Source of the DNA: Methylobacterium brachythecii | Lineage (GTDB): Bacteria > Pseudomonadota > Alphaproteobacteria > Rhizobiales > Beijerinckiaceae | Direction: 5' to 3' | DNA length: 64,000 bases | Assembly (NCBI RefSeq): GCF_014196345.1 | Contig: NZ_JACIDN010000007.1 | Coordinates: forward strand, 1 to 64,000 | Shown here: positions 48,260 to 55,240 of the stretch, piece after piece | Layout of the letters: every line of letters begins with the position of its first letter | Numbering within the stretch: position 1 is the first letter of the stretch | The notes under the pieces: model-generated | Seen by the model: only the letters and a program-made list of their open reading frames with translations | Databases searched by the model: none | Told to the model about the DNA's origin: nothing | Position numbers and translations under genes: made by a program

Positions 48260-48609
48260 GCGTTGGCCCTCCGGTTCCAGTCGGCGGCGAGCTGCTCGTC
48301 GAGGGCTTGGCGCTTCGCAAGGATGGCCGCCCGACGCTCATCGCGGGCATGGTCGTCGAGCCACGGTGCCGGGTTCGGCATGCCGGCGGCGACGAAGCCG
48401 AGACCGTAGGCGCACAGGATTGGGCCGAACCAGTCGAAGGACGGGCGCGACTCACCGGACAGCCATTTCTCGACGGTGCGAACGGGGGCATTAAGCTGCT
48501 CAGCTACGCACTGTGCGGTTTTTACCGGATGAATGCGACGCCACTCGTCTACCCAGAGTTGGGGATCAATTACCCAACCTTGGGTATCTTCTAACCCAGA
48601 CTTTCGCAT
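48256..48609 (-). CDS. phage helix-turn-helix regulator, start of leftward operon
   Basis: A 117-residue protein. The helix-turn-helix lies at about residues 28-70 (VKTAQCVAEQLNAPVRTVEKWLSGESRPS). The N-terminal part has an internal duplication of Q-x-W-V-x-D. The ATG at 48609 has GGGGA 7 bases upstream. A perfect 10-bp-arm palindrome (48616-48638) lies directly before the ribosome site, so autoregulation is plausible. The upstream in-frame ATG at 48633 lies inside the palindrome and is less likely. Confidence 0.75.
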   Translation of the reverse strand: MRKSGLEDTQGWVIDPQLWVDEWRRIHPVKTAQCVAEQLNAPVRTVEKWLSGESRPSFDWFGPILCAYGLGFVAAGMPNPAPWLDDHARDERRAAILAKRQALDEQLAADWNRRANA

Positions 48610-48615
48610 GTCTTT

Positions 48616-48638
48616 CCCCGATGATGTGATCATCGGGG
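48616..48638. promoter_or_regulatory. perfect palindrome, likely operator
   Basis: CCCCGATGAT (48616-48625), spacer GTG, ATCATCGGGG (48629-48638). The two arms are exact reverse complements. It is 6 bases upstream of the start of the HTH gene and overlaps its ribosome site, so binding or hairpin formation would control that gene and the leftward early operon. Confidence 0.65.
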
Positions 48639-48682
48639 AAGCGCCAGGCAGATAGCCTCGCGAAGATAAGGAGACGGCGCTC

Positions 48683-49054
48683 ATGTCAGGCGGACCCGAG
48701 AGAAATGAACGGGGACGCGATACGCAGAACGAGAGCGCGACCGTCGATTGCTGGCAGGCTGGAGCGGACGCGCGGGAAAGAGATCGAGCCAAAGCTCGGA
48801 AGCGCCTGGCAGCGCTGATCCGAGAGGGCATCGTTTGGTACGGATCCCCCGGAAAGGACCGGAGCCCGAAGGCCCCGGTCAGTCCAAGGGAGGAAACGCC
48901 CACGAGGGGCCTGGGTAGCGCTCATCGGAAGAGGCCTCCGGCGAGCACGAACGCGAACGCCGGGACAGCGGCGAGCATCACGAGAAACAACAGGATGTGC
49001 GCCAGGTCGGCGTTCGACATGTGGTCGTCGTTGCCGGCGGCGGGCGCGGGTTGA
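48683..49054 (+). CDS. possible plus-strand early gene
   Basis: A 123-residue frame with AAGGAG about 10 bases before the ATG. The first 60 residues look genuine (DARERDRAKARKRLAALIREGIVWYG). The C-terminal 45 residues overlap a small minus-strand gene at 48922 in antisense and look like shadow sequence. It may be real only in part. Confidence 0.45.
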   Translation: MSGGPERNERGRDTQNESATVDCWQAGADARERDRAKARKRLAALIREGIVWYGSPGKDRSPKAPVSPREETPTRGLGSAHRKRPPASTNANAGTAASITRNNRMCARSAFDMWSSLPAAGAG

Positions 49055-49080
49055 TTGAGTTTGAGCGGGGCCAGCTTCAT
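48922..49080 (-). CDS. 52-residue single-TM phage protein
   Basis: Read directly from the bases: a hydrophilic N-terminus (MKLAPLKLNQPAPAAGNDD) followed by a membrane helix (about residues 26-48, AHILLFLVMLAAVPAFAFVL) and a TGA. Its start overlaps the stop of the small gene upstream as ATGA, which supports both. Confidence 0.6.
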   Translation of the reverse strand: MKLAPLKLNQPAPAAGNDDHMSNADLAHILLFLVMLAAVPAFAFVLAGGLFR

Positions 49081-49232
49081 CGGCCGATCTCCCGCGACAG
49101 GGTGATCAGCTCACCGCGACGAGCTTTGTCTTGAGCAATGCCTACGACCAGCACGACCGTGCCGGCCCAGAGGACTACGCCAATCGCCATCACGCCACGG
49201 AATGGGGACGACTGATAGGAGGAGCGCATCAT
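49077..49232 (-). CDS. 51-residue single-TM phage protein
   Basis: Read directly: MMRSSYQSSPFRGVMAIGVV then a membrane helix (LWAGTVVLVVGIA) and a charged end (QDKARRGELITLSREIGR). AGGAG lies 4 bases before the first of two ATGs, and this ribosome site is part of an inverted repeat (49220-49241). It is coupled to the next small membrane protein by ATGA. Confidence 0.6.
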   Translation of the reverse strand: MMRSSYQSSPFRGVMAIGVVLWAGTVVLVVGIAQDKARRGELITLSREIGR

Positions 49233-49241
49233 GCCGCTCCT
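49220..49241. repeat. inverted repeat over a start codon, with a related copy at 49610-49633
   Basis: AGGAGCG (49220-49226) and CGCTCCT (49235-49241) flank CATCATGC. A related repeat, GGGAGCGA (49610-49617) and TCGCTCCC (49626-49633) around TCATGCGG, lies 390 bases to the right, on the other side of the zinc-ribbon gene. The first copy covers the ribosome site of the gene at 49077-49232, so it could act as an operator or by folding in the mRNA. Confidence 0.45.
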
Positions 49242-49333
49242 ACGAACAGTGAGGTTTTAGACAGTTCGTGCGAGCCAACTAGCGACTGAAGCGCTACCGT
49301 CAGGCGGGGGAATAAGGAAATGCAGGAGCGGCT

Positions 49334-49564
49334 ATGTCCGGCCTCACCGACGACATCACGGGAGATGTTCCCTGCCCGCAATGCGGTGCAGAAATCAGGA
49401 AGACCCTGACTGATCTCCGAAGGGAGCTTCAAATCACATGTCGGACGTGCGGAACGTCGTTCACGATCGATATCGCAGCTTGGTCTGCTGACGCCATCGA
49501 TGATCCTGACCAATACGCGGAGATGGTCCGATCTCTGCGGCGATCTCGTGCAGACCTCCACTAG
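49334..49564 (+). CDS. small zinc-ribbon protein
   Basis: A 76-residue protein with two Cys pairs (DVPCPQCGAEIRKTL and ITCRTCGTSFTIDI), a classic zinc ribbon, and an acidic C-terminal helix. AGGAG lies 7 bases before the ATG. It runs rightward between leftward genes. A DNA- or protein-binding role is likely. Confidence 0.75.
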   Translation: MSGLTDDITGDVPCPQCGAEIRKTLTDLRRELQITCRTCGTSFTIDIAAWSADAIDDPDQYAEMVRSLRRSRADLH

Positions 49565-49717
49565 TCGGCAGAGATCGGCGTAGTTTTGGATAGTTCCCGG
49601 ATTGGCGGCGGGAGCGATCATGCGGTCGCTCCCGTGCTCTTAGGATGGGCTAAGATGCCATGAGCGGTCTCAAAGCCCGCTACCTTCGGGCTGCTAATCG
49701 GATCGATAGAACGAGAA

Positions 49718-49936
49718 ATGAACGATACCGACAGCGCGCGCCTCGACGCGATCGAAACACTGCTGGGCCTAATGCTGAGGCGAGGACCAAAAGAAGATGC
49801 CGTCGCAATCATCGGCGACCTTCGCGTGACGATCGCTGGCGCAAAGCGGAACCGACAACTCCGGAAGCAAGCAGTTCCAGCCCTTGAGCACTTGGAGCAC
49901 GTCCTTGCCGAGTGGTCCGATGTACCTGCCCCTTGA
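49718..49936 (+). CDS. small helical protein, unknown
   Basis: A 72-residue helical protein (DTDSARLDAIETLLGLMLRRG, KRNRQLRKQAVPALEHLEHVLAEWS). No family is recognised. It lies in a series of plus-strand small genes between the repressor and the leftward operon. Its ribosome site is weak. Confidence 0.5.
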   Translation: MNDTDSARLDAIETLLGLMLRRGPKEDAVAIIGDLRVTIAGAKRNRQLRKQAVPALEHLEHVLAEWSDVPAP

Positions 49937-50035
49937 GAGCGAAAGCATTGAATGCAGCTTTTGCCCCGACCTATTCGGGGCTCGATTCCAATGAAGTCGC
50001 GGCTATGATCGCTGACCCAAGCAACGAGGTCGGTG

Positions 50036-50305
50036 ATGGACGAGCAAACCCACACCTTCGCAGTCGAGACGTCGGCGCAGATCGAAGTCTTGCACAGTGC
50101 AATGGTAGCGCTGATGGCAGAGGCGCTGCGCCGATTGGATCCGGAAGATCGCGAGGATGTCCTCGTGCGATTCGTCTCTACGGTCTCGGATGTTCCGCCT
50201 GGGGCGCCGTCACCATCGGCAACGCGCTTTCTGGAAAGCGTCGTCGAAGCGATCCCTCGACATGCCAACAGGTTCGCGGACGAGGTCCGAACGGCGCTGG
50301 AATAG
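50036..50305 (+). CDS. small protein, unknown
   Basis: An 89-residue protein (DEQTHTFAVETSAQIEVLHSAMVALMAEALRRLDPEDREDVLVRFVSTVSD), helical with a hydrophobic face. GAGGTC lies just upstream of the GTG-ATG start. It converges on the YdaS-like gene. Its function is unknown. Confidence 0.6.
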   Translation: MDEQTHTFAVETSAQIEVLHSAMVALMAEALRRLDPEDREDVLVRFVSTVSDVPPGAPSPSATRFLESVVEAIPRHANRFADEVRTALE

Positions 50306-50315
50306 GCGAAAGCGC

Positions 50316-50546
50316 TCATGCCGAAGCCCTCGCGGGTTCGGCTGTGACAGCGAGCGCTGCTGATGGATACAGATCGGGGCGAAGATCATGGCGTGAAACG
50401 CCGCTTGCGCGCTCCACCTCAAGAACCCGGAGCGGAGGGCAGACCTGCCACTGGCTGATCGCCTGCGAAGATATGCCGATCGCGACTCCTAAGGCCTTCG
50501 GGCCTCCGGCCGCTTCGATCGCGCGTTCAAGGGGTGTCTGTCCCAT
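50316..50546 (-). CDS. YdaS/Cro-like helix-turn-helix protein
   Basis: A 76-residue DNA-binding protein: GQTPLERAIEAAGGPKALGVAIGISSQAISQWQVCPPLRVLEVERASGVSR, the pattern of YdaS-type Cro analogues. It faces the CI-like repressor across the operator region, the classic lysis/lysogeny switch. The start at 50546 leaves the operator repeats non-coding; an in-frame ATG at 50576 would lie inside them. Confidence 0.8.
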   Translation of the reverse strand: MGQTPLERAIEAAGGPKALGVAIGISSQAISQWQVCPPLRVLEVERASGVSRHDLRPDLYPSAALAVTAEPARASA

Positions 50547-50642
50547 AGGTAAGCAAGGTAAGTTGCTCTTACCCATGCGTCAAGCGACATGGTAAGCAAT
50601 TCTTCCGTAGCGGCTAGAAAGGCCAGCTTACATGTTGCGCCT
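50547..50642. promoter_or_regulatory. repressor/cro operator region
   Basis: The gap between the divergent YdaS-like and CI-like genes contains GGTAAGCA at 50548-50555, a 6-bp-arm palindrome GGTAAG-TTGCT-CTTACC at 50557-50573, GGTAAGCA at 50591-50598 and a weaker GCTTAC at 50626-50631. The same half-sites recur at 52294 and 52329, which supports their being repressor-binding sites. Confidence 0.7.
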
Positions 50643-51374
50643 ATGTCCAAGGCCTTCGGCGCCGTTCTCAGACAGGCGCGCAATCTTAAAGACCTGTCCC
50701 AGAAGGAGGTCGCTGATCATTTCGGAATTCAGCGGCCGGCGGTCGGGCAGTGGGAAGCCGGGTCGACCTTTCCGGGCACGGAGAAGCTCGGCCAGTTAGG
50801 TGACATGCTCGGGATCGATATGGACGCCGCCCTTAAAGGGCGCCTCGTAATGATCGAGCATCGGGAAGCAGGAAATGGGCCGGCCGAAGGTGAGATCGGT
50901 GCGGAAGCCGCGTCAGTTGAAGCGATCGAAGCGCGCGCGCCAATCGACGTTTCGCGATTTATGGGGCCACGCGACATTCCTATTTTTGGAACTAGCGAAG
51001 GCGGCGATGGCGAGGGCGACTTCAGCTTGAACCGTAATGCCATCGACTATGCACCAAGACCACCTGGCATTGCCCGGCGGACCGGCGTCTATGCGCTTTA
51101 TGTGCGTGGAGACAGCGTCTCGCCCGCCTATGAAGACGGCGCGCGAATATACGTTGATTCGAACCGTGCGCCCCGTCCGCGCGACTATGTCGTGATCGAA
51201 CTGAAAGCCGATGATGATCAACCTGGAAAAGGATACATCAAACGCCTAGTTCGCTCATCGGCGAAGTTATTAGTAGTTGAGCAATTTAACCCGGCAAAAG
51301 AAATAGAGTTCGAGCAACGGTCAATAAGACTTATGCATCGCGTCATTCCTTGGGATGAGCTTTTGGGCCTCTAA
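50643..51374 (+). CDS. CI-like phage repressor (HTH + S24 peptidase)
   Basis: A 243-residue repressor. The N-terminal HTH spans about residues 5-60 (LRQARNLKDLSQKEVADHFGIQRPAVGQWEAGSTFPG). The C-terminal S24 domain includes the presumed catalytic Ser in LYVRGDSVSPAYEDGARIYVD and Lys in GKGYIKRLVRSS. SOS-triggered self-cleavage should induce the prophage. The start at 50643 (MSKAFGAV) places the operator upstream; a longer frame from 50589 is less likely. Several late codons are AT-richer than the rest of the gene. Confidence 0.88.
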   Translation: MSKAFGAVLRQARNLKDLSQKEVADHFGIQRPAVGQWEAGSTFPGTEKLGQLGDMLGIDMDAALKGRLVMIEHREAGNGPAEGEIGAEAASVEAIEARAPIDVSRFMGPRDIPIFGTSEGGDGEGDFSLNRNAIDYAPRPPGIARRTGVYALYVRGDSVSPAYEDGARIYVDSNRAPRPRDYVVIELKADDDQPGKGYIKRLVRSSAKLLVVEQFNPAKEIEFEQRSIRLMHRVIPWDELLGL

Positions 51375-51604
51375 ACTTCACCCCTCCAGATCTTGATGCT
51401 GCGAGGCTTGTCTCGTTCTCCATCCATATCATGCACCGTCTGCCATGCATCTGGCGCAAACGCCATCGTGACAGCCGCCTCTTCCTCGTCGTCGTAGACG
51501 ACAAGAGAGCCGTTAGGCAAAACTAATGCGGCGCTGCCATCGAGGTAGATCTCGCCGTCCACCGACATTGATGTCTTCACGCACCAAAGCTTTTTCACTC
51601 GCAT
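51371..51604 (-). CDS. small protein, unknown
   Basis: A 77-residue beta-rich protein (RVKKLWCVKTSMSVDGEIYLDGSAALVLPNGSLVVYDDEEEAAVTMAFAPDAWQT). It converges with the repressor gene, sharing four bases at the stops. No family is recognised. It is the last gene of a three-gene leftward unit starting at 52193. Confidence 0.65.
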   Translation of the reverse strand: MRVKKLWCVKTSMSVDGEIYLDGSAALVLPNGSLVVYDDEEEAAVTMAFAPDAWQTVHDMDGERDKPRSIKIWRGEV

Positions 51605-51948
51605 GGGGATGTAGCCTCGTATCGGCGCGCCAAGTTCGTTGGGCGATTAAGGGCCGCGCGCGGGCTGGTCGTCTGCGACTCGGGGCTTGTGTCGATTGCA
51701 GTGGCGGCGCTCGCGAAATGAGCCGGATCGCGACCGGCGTGCCGAGCCAACTCAAGCAGCCTCAGCTCATCACTCGCGGCGTACTCCAGTATAGCTTGGT
51801 TGAAGCCGGGATCGGTCGCCGCTTGACGGATCAATGATGCCGACAGCCCGGTTGCCTCAAAGAACTGGATTAATCGCTCGACGTCTCCAGCCAGAAAACT
51901 CAGGACTTCTGCGACTAACACCTCTGCATCTGTAAATGCCTTACTCAT
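51595..51948 (-). CDS. DUF3572-like protein
   Basis: A 117-residue protein whose first 75 residues match DUF3572: VLVAEVLSFLAGDVERLIQFFEATGLSASLIRQAATDPGFNQAILEYAASDE. DUF3572 proteins are normally chromosomal in alphaproteobacteria and of unknown function. The C-terminal 40 residues are polar and probably disordered. Overlaps couple it to both neighbours. Confidence 0.75.
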   Translation of the reverse strand: MSKAFTDAEVLVAEVLSFLAGDVERLIQFFEATGLSASLIRQAATDPGFNQAILEYAASDELRLLELARHAGRDPAHFASAATAIDTSPESQTTSPRAALNRPTNLARRYEATSPCE

Positions 51949-52193
51949 GATCGGCTCCTCCGTAGCTGAGGAATGATGCTGACGTTTTTGCCACTCGCGC
52001 CGCGTTCCTTACAAAGGCGACAAAAGAGCCGACTTCCTAGGTCTGGAACCGTTCGGATGCCTTTGCCAATGGCAACCGAAATCTGATCACCCGTCCAGCG
52101 GCGACCGCACCCGCAGTCGTCACAGACGATTTGCAGCGAGCGAATTCCGGCGAGCTCATTTCTGTCCTGTGCTGCTCCCACCCCAAGGGACAT
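51945..52193 (-). CDS. small zinc-finger protein
   Basis: An 82-residue protein with paired cysteines (LQIVCDDCGCGRRWTGDQI and SRLFCRLCKERGASGK), a zinc-ribbon expected to bind nucleic acid or protein. It is the first gene of the leftward unit that diverges from the small-gene operon at 52369 across the second operator region. Confidence 0.7.
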   Translation of the reverse strand: MSLGVGAAQDRNELAGIRSLQIVCDDCGCGRRWTGDQISVAIGKGIRTVPDLGSRLFCRLCKERGASGKNVSIIPQLRRSRS

Positions 52194-52284
52194 CGGCTGC
52201 CTCGTGTTCGTGGTTTGTTCTCAAATAGCTGCCCGAGCGCGCTGCCTGAGTCGAGTCTCATTCTGCCGCGCTGTGGATAAATCA

Positions 52285-52337
52285 GGAAAGCTGAACTTAC
52301 CTTTCTGCTTGCTCTGTTAGGAAAGTTGTGCTTACCT
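52285..52337. promoter_or_regulatory. second operator region with two 18-bp direct repeats
   Basis: GGAAAGCTGAACTTACCT (52285-52302) and GGAAAGTTGTGCTTACCT (52320-52337) agree at 15 of 18 positions, 35 bases apart. Their cores AACTTACC and TGCTTACC are the exact complements of GGTAAGTT and GGTAAGCA in the CI/Cro operator at 50548-50598. The region lies between divergent genes at 52193 and 52369, so the repressor probably shuts both units. Confidence 0.7.
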
Positions 52338-52368
52338 GTGACTGTTGCTTTCCTGGCGGAGCTTTCCA

Positions 52369-52485
52369 GTGTCCCTCTCTCCCGACCAAGCCATCGCCTT
52401 CGCCGGCCTCGCCGGCATCATGCTCTGCTGCTCGGTCTACGAGACCCTGCGTCGGATCGGCCGCTCCTACTTCGGGGAGCTCTGA
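52369..52485 (+). CDS. 38-residue membrane micro-protein, first gene of rightward operon
   Basis: Read directly from the bases with a GTG start: MSLSPDQAIAFAGLAGIMLC followed by CSVYETLRRIGRSYFGEL and TGA. It has a short membrane helix (about residues 8-22). GGAG lies 10 bases before the GTG. It is the first gene after the second operator region. Confidence 0.55.
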   Translation: MSLSPDQAIAFAGLAGIMLCCSVYETLRRIGRSYFGEL

Positions 52486-52488
52486 TCC

Positions 52489-52893
52489 ATGTTCGAGCGC
52501 CCCCTCACCGTCACAGAACTGGTGAACGCCCAGATCTACGAGCAGGACCGCAAGGCCAGCCGCGGCCGCGTCGGCCGTCAGAACGGGGCCGCCAAGCGTC
52601 AGCGCCTCACCGGGACGCAAGCCTGCTTTCTGCCGATCGCCGAGCGTGACGTGCTCGCCATGCGCCTTCGGGCACTGGTAGCGCAGTCGCCTCTCGACCT
52701 GAACGCGGATCGGGCGCTCCGGCTGATCGTAGGGGCCGAACCTTCCTATCGCTTGCCGGGGTGCGCGGCTCTTCTGCTCACGCACCGTGACGCTGTTCTG
52801 CTGGGCAACGTGATGCGTCGGATGGGCGGCGAGCTTCCGAGTCTCGCCCGCATCGACGCCATCGCCTGCCGTGATGAGCGGAAGGCTTCGTGA
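52489..52893 (+). CDS. early-operon protein, unknown
   Basis: A 134-residue basic protein (ERPLTVTELVNAQIYEQDRKASRGRVGRQNGAAKRQRLTG...) with a helical C-terminal part (LARIDAIACRDERKAS). No family is recognised. The Arg/Lys-rich region could bind nucleic acid. It is followed by a TGATG junction with the next gene. Confidence 0.6.
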   Translation: MFERPLTVTELVNAQIYEQDRKASRGRVGRQNGAAKRQRLTGTQACFLPIAERDVLAMRLRALVAQSPLDLNADRALRLIVGAEPSYRLPGCAALLLTHRDAVLLGNVMRRMGGELPSLARIDAIACRDERKAS

Positions 52894-53207
52894 TGCCCTT
52901 CGAGATCATCAAATCCCCTGATAGCCGCAACATCTTGTTGGACGGCGCCCAGGCTGCAGAGGCCGTCTACGACCCGCACTACCGGGCTTGGACCATCGAA
53001 GCCGACCGTGCGCGCTACCCGGCGCCGGCAGACCTGCCGGGCGTGTTCCGAGGCTGCCACAGCCATGAGGTGAAGGCGTTCGGGGATGTCTTCCGGTTCT
53101 TCGGTGTCCCGCTGCCGGGCGTCGCCGAGGCCGAGCAATCCCTCATCGAGATCGGGCGCGACCGCGTGCTTGAGGTCTTCGATCGTCTTGAGAGGGATGC
53201 CGCCTGA
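52893..53207 (+). CDS. early-operon protein, unknown
   Basis: A 104-residue protein (PFEIIKSPDSRNILLDGAQAAEAVYDPHYRAWTIEADRARY...) with beta then helix. No family is recognised. It starts in a TGATG overlap with the previous gene and ends in one with the next, so the run of small genes is a single coupled operon. Confidence 0.62.
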   Translation: MPFEIIKSPDSRNILLDGAQAAEAVYDPHYRAWTIEADRARYPAPADLPGVFRGCHSHEVKAFGDVFRFFGVPLPGVAEAEQSLIEIGRDRVLEVFDRLERDAA

Positions 53208-53479
53208 TGCGCACCCACGTCTTCAAGATGTCCCTCTCGGTCACCATTGGCGAAGGCGCATCGAGCTCCCTGACTGTGCTCCTCAGCTACCGGGTTCGCT
53301 TCGGCGACGAGGTCGAGATCCTGACCGCTCGGGTATTGGGTGAAGACGCACCGATCTGGCTTCTGCGCCGGATCGAGAATGACCGGACGCTGATCCGCAA
53401 GCTCCTGGCCCACGCTGCCGAGGACGTAGCGTTCGATCGCCGTCGCGCCGAGCCCGTCGAGATCCGGAGAGCGGCATGA
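53207..53479 (+). CDS. early-operon protein, unknown
   Basis: A 90-residue protein (RTHVFKMSLSVTIGEGASSSLTVLLSYRVRFGDEVEILTARVLGEDAP...) beta-rich with a basic C-terminal helix. No family is recognised. It is coupled to neighbours by overlaps. Confidence 0.6.
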   Translation: MRTHVFKMSLSVTIGEGASSSLTVLLSYRVRFGDEVEILTARVLGEDAPIWLLRRIENDRTLIRKLLAHAAEDVAFDRRRAEPVEIRRAA

Positions 53480-53607
53480 ACGGCACCGCCCTCGCCCTCG
53501 CCAGCTTCGTCTTCGCCGGTCTTTCGGTCGGCGCGATGATCGCCGTACCCCTGCTCATTCGTTCAAGCGACCAGCGCGAGCGCCGCCGCGGAGGCTGGCA
53601 TGGCTAA
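53476..53607 (+). CDS. 43-residue single-TM protein
   Basis: Read directly: MNGTALALASFVFAGLSVGA then MIAVPLLIRSSDQRERRRG and a short end. One membrane helix (about residues 5-28) with a basic cytoplasmic tail. It overlaps both neighbours, which supports translation. Confidence 0.6.
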   Translation: MNGTALALASFVFAGLSVGAMIAVPLLIRSSDQRERRRGGWHG

Positions 53608-53893
53608 GGCTGCTGTCTACCTCCCGAAGCCGGTCGAGTTCGGCCGCAGCCAGAACGACAGCGTCTGGATCCAATTCGAGACCGCAGCTGGTCAGCGCTG
53701 CTCACTCACATGGCCTGGAGACATCAAGGAGGCTGCGAGCTTTGCTCAGGCGGTCAACGCGATTCCCGGGCTTGTCGAGGCTCTGAAGGCCATCCGGTCC
53801 GATGTCCGAGACCCCGACACTGACACGGCGATTTCCGGCGCGTCTGGCGAGAAGCTGGATGAGGCTCTGGCGGCCGTGGGGGTGCGCCCATGA
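53600..53893 (+). CDS. early-operon protein, unknown
   Basis: A 97-residue protein (AKAAVYLPKPVEFGRSQNDSVWIQFETAAGQRCSLTWPGDIKEAASFAQAVNAIPGLVEALKAIR), beta then helix. No family is recognised. It overlaps the HNH gene by four bases. Confidence 0.62.
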   Translation: MAKAAVYLPKPVEFGRSQNDSVWIQFETAAGQRCSLTWPGDIKEAASFAQAVNAIPGLVEALKAIRSDVRDPDTDTAISGASGEKLDEALAAVGVRP

Positions 53894-54282
53894 GCCGGAC
53901 GAACTTCTCCAAAGCCACGAAGCGCGCCGCCCTCGCCCGGTCTGGCGGATGCTGTGAGGGCAACCTCGAGACCGGCATGCGTTGCGATGCCCCGATCGGC
54001 AGCGGGCGTCCTGTCGAATTCGACCACGTCCTTCAGGACTGGATGGGCGGCGACGCGACCCTGGGGAACTGCGAGGCGCTCTGCCCGCCCTGCCACAAGG
54101 CCAAGACGGCCGCGGATGCCGCCCGCCGCGCGAAGGCCAAGCGCCAGTTCGACCACCACAACGGCATCAAGGATCCACACCGGCGGAAGCTCCAGGGTCG
54201 AGGTTTCGACAAGGCGCCCAAGCAGCACCCGACCCGAGCGCCGGCCAAGTGGTTCGGCCCAGGGATGGAGCGCCGCCCGTGA
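53890..54282 (+). CDS. HNH endonuclease
   Basis: A 130-residue HNH nuclease: zinc cysteines at GGCCEGNLETGMRCDAPIGS, the catalytic segment PVEFDHVLQDWMGGDATLGNCEALCPPCHKAKTA (with the D-H of the HNH fold) and a Lys/Arg-rich C-terminus. It is the last gene of the rightward operon. HNH enzymes in this place can help phage recombination or packaging; the exact target is unknown. A different HNH remnant lies at 31565. Confidence 0.83.
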   Translation: MSRTNFSKATKRAALARSGGCCEGNLETGMRCDAPIGSGRPVEFDHVLQDWMGGDATLGNCEALCPPCHKAKTAADAARRAKAKRQFDHHNGIKDPHRRKLQGRGFDKAPKQHPTRAPAKWFGPGMERRP

Positions 54283-54308
54283 GTGCCGAGCAACCCGTCC
54301 GGCACGTC

Positions 54309-54722
54309 TCAGCAGCCGCGGCAGATCTTCGCCACACGAGATGCCTTGGACGGTTTAACGCCACTGTCGAAGGAGATCGGGAGAGAAGCCGTGATCTCGT
54401 CTTCGGCATCGCCTGGAATGCTGCTCGGCAGTTCCGGCACCGGGCTCGCGGCGCGAACGGCCTCCAGCGCGATCGCGTCGAGGTCCGGCTTCCCGGAGCT
54501 CCGTTCAACGACCGGGTTCGTCACGCGGCCAATACGGTCGATCGTCATCTTGACGATCGCCGTGTGGTGCCCCTTCGGCATCTCGTCCGGCTTCCTGGCG
54601 TCCACGAAGGGTCGGATGTGCTTCGACACCCTCGCCGGCCAAGGGATTTCGTCCGCCGAGACTGGGGAGAGGCTGCCAAAGACCAGCGCGCTCGCGGCAA
54701 CCAGCCCGGCAATGCGCGTCAT
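54309..54722 (-). CDS. secreted TonB C-terminal-domain-like protein
   Basis: A 137-residue protein with a signal peptide (TRIAGLVAASALVFGSLSPVSA) and a TonB-C-like domain (HHTAIVKMTIDRIGRVTNPVVERSSGKPDLDAIALEAVRAASPVPELPSSIPG). It lacks the membrane anchor and Pro-rich linker of full TonB, so it may be a periplasmic TonB-like domain. It faces the early operon, convergent to the HNH gene, as an accessory gene. Confidence 0.72.
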   Translation of the reverse strand: MTRIAGLVAASALVFGSLSPVSADEIPWPARVSKHIRPFVDARKPDEMPKGHHTAIVKMTIDRIGRVTNPVVERSSGKPDLDAIALEAVRAASPVPELPSSIPGDAEDEITASLPISFDSGVKPSKASRVAKICRGC

Positions 54723-54958
54723 GTCGGCTCTCCTGCGATTCCCTTCGGGTCAGCCTATCCGGCAGGTAAGCACCGCGCCATTGGCGGCGCGGTGAGGCTT
54801 GCCTGCGCGATCCTGGCCTCGCTCCCGTCGCTCCCATCCCATCCTGAGGCCAAGGGTCCGGCATGGGGCGGCACGATCGACGGCCTCACTGAATCTGGCC
54901 GCGCTCGTCTCCAAGAGGCCAACAACGCAGTCCGTGTAGGCGGGCGGGGTGGTGGGGA

Positions 54959-55240
54959 ATGAAGGCGCGGAAATCGGCCCCCGCACGGTTCCCGCCGCAC
55001 GGCGCATGGCCCGGAATCATGCGCGCCGATCTGGCGGCTGCTTTCTTCGATTGCCGCGACACGACGGAATTGACCCGCCGCATCACGGCTGGAGACGCGC
55101 CGGCGCCCACTGCCATGCGCGGCACCGGCAGCACGCGAGAACCAATCTGGGCCCTCGAAGCCTGCCGTCAGTTCATCACTCGACGCCACGACATCGCCGA
55201 GCGAGAATCCTCCGTCGAGAGCGTGGCGGATCTGATTTGA
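54959..55240 (+). CDS. putative excisionase-type protein
   Basis: A 93-residue basic protein directly before the integrase gene, overlapping it as TGATG. It has a basic N-terminus (KARKSAPARFPP), a helix (RADLAAAFFDCRDTTELTRRI) and a second helical part (ALEACRQFITRRHDIAER). Size and position fit a directionality factor, but the HTH is not clear. GGGGA lies just before the ATG. Confidence 0.55.
   Translation: MKARKSAPARFPPHGAWPGIMRADLAAAFFDCRDTTELTRRITAGDAPAPTAMRGTGSTREPIWALEACRQFITRRHDIAERESSVESVADLI

Noticed and set aside
49229..49621. Minus-strand ORF of 130 codons whose stop overlaps the next gene by ATGA
   Set aside because: Composition is shadow-like, and it lies antisense to the zinc-ribbon gene at 49334-49564, whose CxxC pairs are convincing.
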